Shown piece after piece: positions 1 to 5,566 of a DNA stretch of 5,566 bases. Each line of letters opens with the position of its first letter. Within the stretch, counting starts at the first letter, position 1. A program made the translations under genes and the position numbers. This DNA is from a bacterium (GTDB lineage: Bacteria; Actinomycetota; Thermoleophilia; Solirubrobacterales; 70-9): the NCBI GenBank assembly GCA_002919115.1, contig PKER01000288.1:1-5566 (forward strand), read 5' to 3'. The notes under the pieces were generated by a model, which saw only the letters and a program-made list of their open reading frames with translations, was not told the origin of the DNA and ran no database searches.

Positions 1-392
1 CCGATCGGGCCCGGCCGCGCCAGGTCGACCGAGTAGGCGCCCAGCGGCAGGTTGAGGCTGCCGCCGGAGACGCTCGGCGCGCCCGCCCCCACCGCCGGCG
101 TCGTCGGGTGGCGGAAGCTCCACCGGCCGGTGTCGAGCGCCGCGCCGTCGAACTCGTCGGAGAGCTCGGGCACGCATCCCGACCTGGCGACGACGGTGAA
201 GCTGACCTCCCCGACCGGCCCGGTCTGGCCGAGCGCGTCGGTCGCGCGGTACTCGACGCGGTAATCGCCGGGCTCGTCGAAGACGAGCTCGCCGTCATAT
301 GCCTGCCAGTCGCCCTCGCCCACGCGGTACTCGATCGACTGGATGCCGATCGGGCTCGAGGCGGCCAGGCGCAGGCGCGCCTCGTTCACGTA
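1..392 (-). repeat. Internal duplication, copy B: OmpL47/Ig-like domain plus truncated concanavalin-like domain (residues ~1648-1777)
   Basis: This second copy of the cassette follows the GH43 domain. I-E-Y-R-V-G recurs at 1667-1672, Cys1720 matches Cys774, and S-D-E-F-D-G and G-R-W-S-F-R-H-P-T-T recur at 1725-1730 and 1736-1745. The Ig-like half is about 23/48 identical to copy A, the concanavalin half 44/58. At DNA level bases 101-162 match 2939-3000 with four differences in 62. The domain is cut by the window edge, so what lies beyond is unknown. Confidence 0.88.
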
Positions 393-3300
393 CTTGCCCT
401 GCCAGGTGCCGCCGAGCAGGCTCGCGTCGACCGCCGGCGGCTGGACCTCCTCGCCGTAGGCTTCCTGCACGCGGGTCCACTCCGCCTGCGTGATCGGCAG
501 GACGGTGCCGTGACGCGGGCTCGCCGGCAGGTCGTAGTTCGCGACCATGCTCCAGTTCCCCGACTCGAGGTCGGTGGTCTGGAACGGCACGTAGCCCCGG
601 CCGCCGAACTCGTCGATGAACATGTACCAGCGCTCCTCGGTGTTCGACTTGAACACCGTCGGGCCCTCGCCCTGGCTGATCGAGCCCTGGCCGATGCACT
701 CGGTGATGAACTGGTAGTTGCCGAGCAGGCTGCTCGCCCGCTCCGCGAAGATGTACTTGCCGCACGGCGCCGAGCCGCCGCGATTCCGCTCGTCCTTCGT
801 GTAGCGGTAGAAGGTGCCGTCGTGCTCGATCACGGTCGAGTCGATGACGGCGTAGCCGGGGTCGTACCAGACCTGGGGCTCCGAGAAGGTGTGGAAGTCC
901 CGCGTGGTCGCGTACAGCATCCGGTTGTGCGGCAACGGCCCGGTGTGCCCCGGGTTGTCCTCTCCGTAGATGCTCGACGCCCAGAAGACGACGTACTCGC
1001 CGAGCTGCGGGTCGTAGTAGGCCTCGGGCGCCCAGGTGTTGCCGGCCGTGTCCGGCGCGACGCGGACCAGCCGCTGGTCAGTCCAGTTGACCAGGTCGGT
1101 CGACTCCCAGACCATGATCGACCTGCTGCCAGTGCGCTGCGCGGCGTCCCAGTTGTTCGAGCCGAACATCCGCAGGTCGGTCGCGATCAGGAAGAACTTG
1201 TCGCCCTCGGGCGAGCGGATGATGAACGGGTCGCGCAGACCCTTGGTGCCCAGGTCCGAGGTGAGCACCGGCTGTCCGTCGTTGAGCTCGTGCCAGCGCA
1301 GCGGGTCGTTCCCGTTGGATAGCGCGAAGTAGATCTGCTCGCCGTTCGCCGTGCCCTCGCCCGTGAAGTAGCTGAACAGGTAGCCCGCGTACGGCGCCGG
1401 CGGGGGGAGCTCGCGCACGAGCGCCTGGAACTCCCGCGTCACCGTAGCCTCCCCCACCGTCACGGTGGCGGTCAGGGTCACGGTCACGTCGCCGTCGCCG
1501 TTCGCCGGCCGGCTCACGATGCCGTCCTCCCTGATCACCTCGGGATCCGACGACTCCCAGCTCACGCTGGCGCCGTACTCGCCCTCGGTGGGCAGGTGGA
1601 GGTTGCCGCGGACGTCCTCGATGTCGTGGACGACGAGCCGCTCGGCCGCGGCCTCGGCCTTCTCCTGTTCGCTGAGCTCCTCGGGGGCGGCGAGCGCGGC
1701 GATCTCCGCCTCGCTCAGCGCGCGGTCGTAGACGCGGAAGTCCTTGATCCGCCCGACGAACAGCTTGTCGGCCGAGTACGGGGAGCGGCCGATGTAGTTC
1801 GCGCTCGTCTGCCCGCCGCCGATCTCGCTCGGCTTGAGCGTGATGTCGTTCGCGGCGGCGACCTCCTCGCCGTCGGCGTAAAGGCGACCCTCGGAACCCG
1901 AGATCGTGAACGCCACGTGGGTCCAGGTCGCGCGCGGCAGCGGCCCGCTCCGCGTCGGGCCCCGCTCGCCCTGCCAGTTGTCCGGCGTGATCGCGCCGCG
2001 GAAGTTGGAGCTCCCCGCGCCGTCGCTAACGAACAGGCAGCCGTTGCACTGCCCCGACGCCGCGTTGCCGAAGTTGAAGAAGAAGTAGTTGGGGGTGAGC
2101 GTCGGGTCGATCCAGACGTCGAAGGCGACGGTGATCTCTTCCACGCCGGCGAGCACGTCGTTCGGCATCCGCACGTGGTTCGAGCCCGTGAACCCGAGGC
2201 CCTCGCCCCCCTCCCAGGCGGCGCCGCCCTCCACGGTCGCGTCGCGCCCGGTCGGCGAGGAGTCGTGGGCGACGTTGCCCGACGCCTCGTCGAGCTTGTA
2301 GTGCAGGACCAGGCCGTCGGCCGCCTCGTCGCACCCGGTCACCTCCTCGCCCACGAAGCGCACGTAGTCCACGCGCGCCTCGGTGTTGCCGTTGCCGGCG
2401 TACAGCGCCAGGTAGCGCGGCCCGTTGCCGGGCGGCATGACCTGGTCGATGTCGGGCGCGAGGCCGAGATCGACCCAGTTGGCGCCCTGCGGTGAGTCGG
2501 GGTCGGTGAGCGAGTACGCCGCGGTGACCACGTCGCCCTCGCGCTGCACGCGCAGCCACCAGGTCGGCAGGTTCGCGACCGCGGCGGCGAGCCCCACGCG
2601 CGGGCCGAGCGTGCGGTTGGACGAGTTCGACTCGTGCGCCATCTCGAAGTAGGTCGTGGCCGTGGCGCCGCCGTCGGCGTTGCGCGTCTGGGTGACCTTG
2701 ATCCAGTTGTCGTCGCCCTGGAAGAGCTTGAAGCCGACCTGCGCGTAGGCCGAGGTGCCGCCCGAGGTGTTCAGGCCGGGCGCGGTGAACTTGGCCTCGA
2801 CGGTGAAGTCACCCGGGGGCAGCGGCTGGCCCAGCAGCGTCACCGGGCCGGGGCGATCAAGGTCGAGCGAGTACGAGCCCAGCGGCAGGACGAGGGCGCC
2901 GTCCTCCACGCGCGGCGCGCCCGCGCCGTTCGCAGGGGTCGTCGGGTGGCGGAAGCTCCAGCGGCCGGTGTCGAGCTGGGCGCCGTCGAACTCGTCGGAG
3001 CGCAGCGGGGTGCACGTCTCGTTGACCGTGACCTCGAACTCGACCGTCTCCTCCGCCGAGACGTTGCCCGAGTAGTCGCGGGCGCGGAAGTGGACCGTGT
3101 AGCTGCCCGCCTCGGCGAAGCGCAGCTTGCCCTTGTACTCCTTCCACTCGCCGGCCCCGACCCGGTACTCGATCGCGGCCACGCCGGACCCCGCGTCGCT
3201 GGCGCTCAGCGCGAGGACCGCGCGGTTGACGTACGCGCCGCTCGGGGCAATCGTGCCCTCGAGTTCGTAATCGACGGCCGGCGGCTCGTCGTCCGCGTCG

Positions 3301-5333
3301 TCGTCACGGCCGCGCACGATGAGCTCGGCGACCTGCACGTTCGAGGGCGGCTGGGCAGTGTTCCAGGCGTCGGTGATCCGCAGGCGCACGTAGCGCGCCG
3401 CGACGGTCTCGAAGCGGACCGTCGTCTCGGCGTTGAACGCGTGCGGGACGCTCGCGACCTCCTCCCAGGAGCTGCCGTCCTGGGAGACCTCGACCGAGAA
3501 CGAGCGCGGGCCGTAGTTGACGCGCGGCACCACCGTGACCTCGCCCAGGTCGGCGGCCTCGCCCAGGTCGGCGGTCAACAGGACCGGCGCGTCGGGGCGC
3601 GGGCCCTGACCCGCCTGCGTGCCGGCGGAGACCCAGAAGGTCTCGACGTTGCCGTCGTTGGCGCGCGCCGGCGGGTACTGCGCCTGGGACGAGCTCGCCG
3701 AAAGCTGCGGCGCGCCCGTGCCTTGGCGGTTGAGCGCCAGGTTGGCCTCGTCGTCGGCGAAGCCCTCGAACGGGCGCGCGGCGGGCTCGGCGTCGTCCTC
3801 GCGCGGCGCGTCGGGGCCGTCGGAGCCGAGCGCGAAGCTCGCGACCCGGAAGGCCGACGCGCAGGCGGACGAGCTCGAGCTCCCGCGGCAGATCGCCACG
3901 TTCGACGGCGGCTCCTGGTAGGCGACGGTCAGGATGCCCTCGCTGCGCACGCGCTGGCGGTCGACGATCAGCTCGCTGACCGCGCTCACCTCGGGGTCGC
4001 TGAAGACCACGTGCCAGTCGGTCCAGTCGCTCGCGGCGGTCGCCGCCACGATCCGGGCGTCGGGGAGCACGACGTAGGCGTTGTCCTGCGCGTCGAACGC
4101 GATCTTCGTGCGCCCGGCGCTCCCGCTGCGGAACGGGAGCTGCATCGTGTGCCAGGTGCCGTCAGCGTCCCGCCAGTGGTGGAACGGCGTCGCCTTCGCG
4201 GCGCGCTCGGGATAGAAGTCGCTCACGCAGTTGCCGACGATGTCGGCATCCGGGACGCGGCTCGTCATCACGTGCAGGCGGCCCTGCGAGTCGAAGGCCT
4301 GCGCCTCCTGGTTGATCAGGCCCTTGTTGATCCCGATGGGCTCGACGACGATCCCGTCGGTGAACGGGGTGATCGTGCCGCCCGTGTGGCCGAGCGTGGT
4401 CCTCGCCACCACGTCGCCGTCGTTGTTCAGCCAGGTGCGCCCGCCGTCCTCGGAGACCGTGTAGCCGAGGTCGTGGTTGCCCACGCCGTTCGACTGGTTG
4501 CACCAGGCCGAGTTCTGCTCGCGCCACGAGAGGGCCACGGCCAGGTTGCCGCTGCCGGGGTCGGCGGTGAAGCCGTGGATGTAGCCGTAGCGCGTGGAGC
4601 TGTTGCCGAAGCCGCCGTTGTACGTGCCGCCGGCGTTGTGGGTGAAGCGGCCGAGGAAGGTCCAGGTGCCCGCGGGGTCGTCGTTGTACTGCAGCAACGC
4701 CTGGCGCCCGTCGTTGGTGATGCCGTCGCGCCAGGTGAGCAGGGTCTTGCCGCCGGTGTTCTCGAACTGCGGGTAGGTGAACGTCTGCGGCGCTGTCTCG
4801 GCGCCCGGGAAGAGCACGTGGATGCGGTCGAACAGCCTCGACGACCACTCGTACTCCTCGGGGTCGTCGAGCACCCCCGGGATCGTGCGCGTGTAGCGCA
4901 CCGGGTTGTCGTGCGTCGGGAAGGCGACGTGCAGGCGACCGTCGCTCGGCGTGACCCCGAGCGCGATCGTGTTGTGCGAGTCGTTGCTCCACAGCGGGTG
5001 GTCGAGACGCGCGGCCTCCCACTCGCCGTCGGGCAGCTCGCGGCGCGCGATCACCGCCGAGGCCTGCGCGGCGCCGGGACCGTCGTTGCGGTACCAGGCC
5101 GCGTACTGCCAGCCCTTGTAGGTGAGGATCCCGTCCTGCTGGTAGCTCGCGACGTTGACCGTGTTCTCGTAGGTGATGCGCGCGTGCGCCGCGGGGTCGA
5201 GGATCCGGTCCTCGAGCCGCTGGACGTCGAGCGCCCCCGCCTGCGCGACGGGCCCGGCGAGGGCCATCGCGAACACCGCCAGAGCAGCGCCCGCCACCGT
5301 GGCGAGCGCCGCGAGCGCACCCTTGACCGTCAA
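1..5333 (-). CDS. Giant secreted multidomain carbohydrate-active protein (BNR_4 propeller + discoidin + LamG + GH43), C-terminus cut by window edge
   Basis: One uninterrupted minus-strand frame of 1777 codons, with no stop before base 1, so the C-terminus is missing. Domains in order: signal peptide 1-32, BNR_4 seven-bladed propeller about 40-500, F5/8C discoidin about 528-676, OmpL47/Ig-like about 685-772, concanavalin-like GH43_C2/DUF1349 type about 777-995, LamG about 1004-1216, aBig about 1219-1308, GH43 about 1315-1627, then a second OmpL47-like/concanavalin-like pair from about 1632. The two propellers are candidate catalytic domains; the beta-sandwich domains probably bind glycan or act as spacers. 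Expected role, by inference: extracellular breakdown of a branched complex polysaccharide. The start chosen is TTG at 5333, which has an ideally spaced GGAGGGG and puts Lys4 ahead of the hydrophobic core. In-frame GTG at 5354 (adds 7 residues) and GTG at 5363 are alternatives. The ATG at 5350 is out of frame and stops after six codons. No cell-wall anchor can be judged because the end is missing. Domain assignments come from motif recognition, not a search. Confidence 0.95.
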   Translation of the reverse strand, partial: MTVKGALAALATVAGAALAVFAMALAGPVAQAGALDVQRLEDRILDPAAHARITYENTVNVASYQQDGILTYKGWQYAAWYRNDGPGAAQASAVIARRELPDGEWEAARLDHPLWSNDSHNTIALGVTPSDGRLHVAFPTHDNPVRYTRTIPGVLDDPEEYEWSSRLFDRIHVLFPGAETAPQTFTYPQFENTGGKTLLTWRDGITNDGRQALLQYNDDPAGTWTFLGRFTHNAGGTYNGGFGNSSTRYGYIHGFTADPGSGNLAVALSWREQNSAWCNQSNGVGNHDLGYTVSEDGGRTWLNNDGDVVARTTLGHTGGTITPFTDGIVVEPIGINKGLINQEAQAFDSQGRLHVMTSRVPDADIVGNCVSDFYPERAAKATPFHHWRDADGTWHTMQLPFRSGSAGRTKIAFDAQDNAYVVLPDARIVAATAASDWTDWHVVFSDPEVSAVSELIVDRQRVRSEGILTVAYQEPPSNVAICRGSSSSSACASAFRVASFALGSDGPDAPREDDAEPAARPFEGFADDEANLALNRQGTGAPQLSASSSQAQYPPARANDGNVETFWVSAGTQAGQGPRPDAPVLLTADLGEAADLGEVTVVPRVNYGPRSFSVEVSQDGSSWEEVASVPHAFNAETTVRFETVAARYVRLRITDAWNTAQPPSNVQVAELIVRGRDDDADDEPPAVDYELEGTIAPSGAYVNRAVLALSASDAGSGVAAIEYRVGAGEWKEYKGKLRFAEAGSYTVHFRARDYSGNVSAEETVEFEVTVNETCTPLRSDEFDGAQLDTGRWSFRHPTTPANGAGAPRVEDGALVLPLGSYSLDLDRPGPVTLLGQPLPPGDFTVEAKFTAPGLNTSGGTSAYAQVGFKLFQGDDNWIKVTQTRNADGGATATTYFEMAHESNSSNRTLGPRVGLAAAVANLPTWWLRVQREGDVVTAAYSLTDPDSPQGANWVDLGLAPDIDQVMPPGNGPRYLALYAGNGNTEARVDYVRFVGEEVTGCDEAADGLVLHYKLDEASGNVAHDSSPTGRDATVEGGAAWEGGEGLGFTGSNHVRMPNDVLAGVEEITVAFDVWIDPTLTPNYFFFNFGNAASGQCNGCLFVSDGAGSSNFRGAITPDNWQGERGPTRSGPLPRATWTHVAFTISGSEGRLYADGEEVAAANDITLKPSEIGGGQTSANYIGRSPYSADKLFVGRIKDFRVYDRALSEAEIAALAAPEELSEQEKAEAAAERLVVHDIEDVRGNLHLPTEGEYGASVSWESSDPEVIREDGIVSRPANGDGDVTVTLTATVTVGEATVTREFQALVRELPPPAPYAGYLFSYFTGEGTANGEQIYFALSNGNDPLRWHELNDGQPVLTSDLGTKGLRDPFIIRSPEGDKFFLIATDLRMFGSNNWDAAQRTGSRSIMVWESTDLVNWTDQRLVRVAPDTAGNTWAPEAYYDPQLGEYVVFWASSIYGEDNPGHTGPLPHNRMLYATTRDFHTFSEPQVWYDPGYAVIDSTVIEHDGTFYRYTKDERNRGGSAPCGKYIFAERASSLLGNYQFITECIGQGSISQGEGPTVFKSNTEERWYMFIDEFGGRGYVPFQTTDLESGNWSMVANYDLPASPRHGTVLPITQAEWTRVQEAYGEEVQPPAVDASLLGGTWQGKYVNEARLRLAASSPIGIQSIEYRVGEGDWQAYDGELVFDEPGDYRVEYRATDALGQTGPVGEVSFTVVARSGCVPELSDEFDGAALDTGRWSFRHPTTPAVGAGAPSVSGGSLNLPLGAYSVDLARPGPI
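453..1391 (-). other. Glycoside hydrolase family 43 catalytic domain (five-bladed propeller), residues ~1315-1627
   Basis: After a lead strand Y-L-F-S-Y-F-T-G-E (1318-1326), the blade starts of GH43 are recognisable: L-R-D-P-F-I-I-R (1366-1373), T-W-A-P-E (1433-1437), A-V-I-D-S-T-V-I (1495-1502), G-E-G-P-T-V-F-K (1555-1562) and R-H-G-T-V (1607-1611). By family pattern Asp1368 is the catalytic base, Asp1498 the pKa-modulating acid and Glu1556 the proton donor, so the triad looks intact. His1608 sits where many GH43 enzymes hold a metal-coordinating His. GH43 enzymes invert linkages of arabinose, xylose or galactose; arabinofuranosidase is a reasonable first guess but the subfamily cannot be fixed. 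The domain is intact, with no indel or stop. Confidence 0.85.
1410..1679 (-). other. Atrophied bacterial Ig (aBig-type) domain, residues ~1219-1308
   Basis: A charged helix-like lead (about 1219-1238, rich in Glu/Ala) precedes N-L-H-L-P-T (1244-1249), S-V-S-W-E-S-S-D-P-E-V-I (1256-1267), D-G-I-V-S-R-P (1270-1276) and V-T-V-T-L-T-A-T-V-T-V-G (1283-1294). This order, 'LP....isW.Ss...vi..dG.v.rp....vtLta', is the aBig pattern seen beside LamG and GH43 domains in actinobacterial arabinan- and xylan-active enzymes. It most likely acts as a spacer placing the GH43 domain, which begins about six residues later. Confidence 0.78.
1686..2324 (-). other. LamG-like concanavalin A jelly-roll domain, residues ~1004-1216
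   Basis: It starts with the usual L-V-L-H-Y-K-L-D-E-A-S-G-N (1008-1020), then D-S-S-P-T-G-R-D-A-T-V (1024-1034). Central strands follow, including a Phe-rich N-Y-F-F-F-N-F-G-N (1082-1090), then T-W-T-H-V-A-F-T (1136-1143), L-Y-A-D-G-E-E-V (1151-1158) and the closing G-R-I-K-D-F-R-V-Y-D-R-A-L-S (1194-1207) ahead of E-A-E-I-A-A-L. This start and end are diagnostic of the LamG/laminin_G_3 fold common in secreted glycosidases. A C-N-G-C pair (1096-1099) lies in a loop and could form a disulfide or metal-like clip. Probably glycan binding. Confidence 0.85.
2839..3233 (-). repeat. Internal duplication, copy A: OmpL47/Ig-like domain plus start of a concanavalin-like domain (residues ~701-831)
   Basis: This segment aligns without gaps to copy B at a constant offset of 2838 bases (946 residues) over residues 721-831. 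It begins with the Ig-like part (I-E-Y-R-V-G at 721-726, W730, a Y-x-G-x-L strand, R-A-R-D at 750-753), then Cys774 and the concanavalin-like part opening S-D-E-F-D-G (779-784) and G-R-W-S-F-R-H-P-T-T (790-799). The concanavalin-like domain of copy A is complete and runs on to about residue 995 (down to base 2349), with W-W-L-R-V-Q at 925-930. It resembles the GH43_C2/DUF1349 beta-sandwich found beside glycoside hydrolases. By hand count the first 58 residues of this domain are 44/58 identical to copy B. Confidence 0.85.
3306..3752 (-). other. F5/8 type C (discoidin) carbohydrate-binding domain, residues ~528-676
   Basis: The domain opens with the hallmark N-L-A-L-N at 531-535, followed by a Ser-rich strand, A-N-D-G-N at 558-562 and T-F-W at 565-567, matching the usual 'NlA....vDGn..T.W' signature. 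It continues with A-D-L-G-E (588-592), P-R-V-N-Y-G (603-608), F-S-V-E-V-S-Q-D-G-S-S-W (612-623) and the closing A-R-Y-V-R-L-R-I (646-653). Such CBM32-like domains bind galactose-type and other sugars at exposed loops. An Asp-rich linker (D-D-D-A-D-D-E-P-P, 677-685) follows. Ligand unknown. Confidence 0.82.
3541..3576. repeat. 18-bp tandem direct repeat inside the discoidin coding region
   Basis: Two adjacent 18-base units (3541-3558 and 3559-3576) differ at one position. In the protein they encode A-D-L-G-E-A followed by A-D-L-G-E-V (about residues 588-599). The repeat preserves frame and falls at the strand and turn where discoidin domains usually carry a D-L-G motif. Confidence 0.9.
3834..5216 (-). 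other. BNR_4-type seven-bladed beta-propeller (putative polysaccharide lyase or glycosidase), residues ~40-500
   Basis: Motifs typical of the 'BNR repeat-containing family member' group are visible: D-S-H-N at 118-121 (His120), T-H-D-N-P at 140-144 (His141), T-Y-P-Q-F at 186-190, T-W-R-D-G at 200-204, S-W-R-E at 269-272, and N-H-D-L-G-Y at 286-291. A canonical Asp box follows, S-E-D-G-G-R-T-W at 294-301. Known members of this fold include ulvan lyases (PL24, PL25) and the L-rhamnose/glucuronate-active GH145 and PL42 families. The conserved His and Tyr residues line the active site in the lyases, and candidates here are His120, His141, Tyr291 and Arg202. Which reaction, if any, this copy performs cannot be decided by eye. 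The domain directly follows the signal peptide and ends at an acidic, Pro/Ala-rich linker (about 503-527). Confidence 0.75.
5238..5333 (-). other. Sec signal peptide (residues 1-32)
   Basis: The N-terminus begins MTVK and continues with a long Ala/Leu/Val-rich segment (about residues 5-26), then G-P-V-A-Q-A before Gly33. The A-X-A-type site (A30-Q31-A32) supports signal peptidase I cleavage after Ala32. There is no twin-arginine motif and no lipobox Cys, so Sec export as a soluble or wall-associated protein is the best reading. Starting at the GTG at 5354 would add an acidic, uncharged-on-balance prefix (MNAEGSG) in front of this element. Confidence 0.85.
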
Positions 5334-5389
5334 CCCGCTCCCCTCCGCATTCACGTTGTCCACTTCCGCCTGACCGAGCGGCCCGCGCC
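5334..5389 (-). other. Short intergenic gap between two secreted-protein genes
   Basis: There are only 56 bases between the upstream TAG and the TTG start. No -10/-35-like pair and no stem-loop with a U-tract is visible, so read-through from the upstream gene into the large enzyme gene is plausible. A promoter inside the upstream coding sequence cannot be ruled out. Confidence 0.5.
5340..5346 (-). promoter_or_regulatory. Strong Shine-Dalgarno (GGAGGGG) for TTG start
   Basis: The minus strand reads GGAGGGG at 5346-5340. Its GGAGG core lies 8 bases before the TTG at 5333, which is near-ideal spacing. The GTG at 5354 has only a weak purine stretch (GGCGGAAG) upstream, and the GTG at 5363 has it almost abutting. 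This decides the start in favour of TTG, although the GTG at 5354 cannot be excluded. Confidence 0.65.
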
Positions 5390-5397
5390 CTAGGGCG
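5386..5397. repeat. 12-bp perfect palindrome at the upstream gene's stop codon
   Basis: CGCCCTAGGGCG is a perfect inverted repeat with no spacer, centred on the TAG stop (5392-5390) of the upstream gene. With no loop and no U-tract it is not a convincing intrinsic terminator; it could be a protein-binding site or chance in GC-rich DNA. Confidence 0.5.
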
Positions 5398-5566
5398 TCA
5401 CCACCACCCCGTTCGACTCCACCGGGTCGGAGACACCGTTCTTGCCGTTGCGGACCACCTCGCAGGTGATCTCGGCGCCGATGTCGGCGACGGTGGTGTT
5501 GTAGGTGGCGGGGTTGGTCGAGGGGTTGTCGATCTCCTCGCCGTCGCGCAGCCAGCGGTAGCTGTA
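5390..5566 (-). CDS. C-terminal end of an upstream protein with a bacterial Ig-like domain (partial, 5' cut by window edge)
   Basis: This is an open frame of 58 codons plus TAG, entering from the right edge. It begins Y-S-Y-R-W-L-R-D-G-E-E-I and continues through N-P-A-T-Y-N-T-T-V-A-D-I-G-A-E-I-T-C-E-V to end V-V-V-T-P. The pattern 'Y.YRWLRDG..I.......Y..t.aDiG..itC.V....' is that of Ig-like repeats at the C-terminus of secreted actinobacterial proteins. The main body of the protein lies outside the window, so its function is unknown. Same strand and close spacing suggest an operon or functional pairing with the large enzyme, and its surface-type domain fits an extracellular partner. Confidence 0.85.
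   Translation of the reverse strand, partial: YSYRWLRDGEEIDNPSTNPATYNTTVADIGAEITCEVVRNGKNGVSDPVESNGVVVTP

Noticed and set aside
4162..5022. Minus-strand open frames out of phase with the main gene (4162-5022, also 2026-2559, 295-765, 5051-5320)
   Set aside because: They overlap the real gene in another frame, are Arg/Pro/His-rich and low in hydrophobic order, and show no motif; they are GC-driven shadows.
2634..5393. A 919-codon open frame on the plus strand, with further long ones at 108-1322 and 1596-2495
   Set aside because: All three lie in the same plus frame, whose first codon base pairs with the wobble base of the minus-strand gene. A stop there needs A at a minus wobble position, which is rare at this GC content, so the frame stays open by default. 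The translations are Arg/Val/Ala-rich, almost lack Lys, and show no domains, while the minus frame shows a continuous chain of recognisable domains.
5386..5397. Possible terminator at the palindrome over the upstream stop codon
   Set aside because: The arms are six bases with no loop and no following U-run, so it cannot form a normal intrinsic terminator hairpin.
1..5566. Search for RNA genes, CRISPR arrays, insertion sequences or attachment sites
   Set aside because: Coding sequence fills almost the whole window. No cloverleaf, spaced short direct repeats, transposase motif or terminal inverted repeats were seen.

Overview
The window holds essentially one very large secreted protein gene on the minus strand, running from a start near 5333 (alternative GTG at 5354) off the left edge at base 1. 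It reads open without a stop or frame break for 1777 codons. Upstream, at the right edge, is the last 58 codons of another minus-strand gene (5390-5566) ending in an Ig-like domain. The 56-base gap between them contains a strong GGAGGGG ribosome binding site and no obvious promoter, so the two may be co-transcribed. Base composition is extremely GC-rich with nearly all wobble positions G or C. With GTG/TTG-type starts and the domain types present, this suggests a high-GC Actinomycetota bacterium. A Thermoleophilia/Solirubrobacter-like or Cellulomonas-like soil saprophyte is possible, but that is inference.

Domain order in the large protein (residues counted from the TTG at 5333): Sec signal peptide (1-32); a BNR_4-type seven-bladed propeller of the kind found in PL24/PL25 ulvan lyases and related families (about 40-500); an acidic linker; an F5/8 type C (discoidin) domain (about 528-676); an OmpL47/Ig-like domain (about 685-772); a concanavalin-like GH43_C2/DUF1349-type domain (about 777-995); a LamG-like jelly roll (about 1004-1216); an atrophied bacterial Ig domain, aBig type (about 1219-1308); and a GH43 five-bladed propeller with all three expected catalytic acids (about 1315-1627). 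A second copy of the OmpL47-like plus concanavalin-like pair follows (about 1632 to the truncated end at 1777).

The main point of interest is that two carbohydrate-active propellers of different families, a putative lyase or glycosidase (BNR_4) and a glycoside hydrolase (GH43), sit in one secreted chain with five or more accessory beta-sandwich domains. A duplicated Ig/concanavalin cassette flanks the LamG-aBig-GH43 block. The simplest reading is an extracellular bifunctional enzyme for a branched acidic plant or algal polysaccharide such as arabinogalactan, rhamnogalacturonan or an ulvan-like polymer. The substrate cannot be fixed from sequence alone. Long open frames on the plus strand are shadows of this gene. 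No RNA genes, mobile elements or CRISPR arrays were seen.
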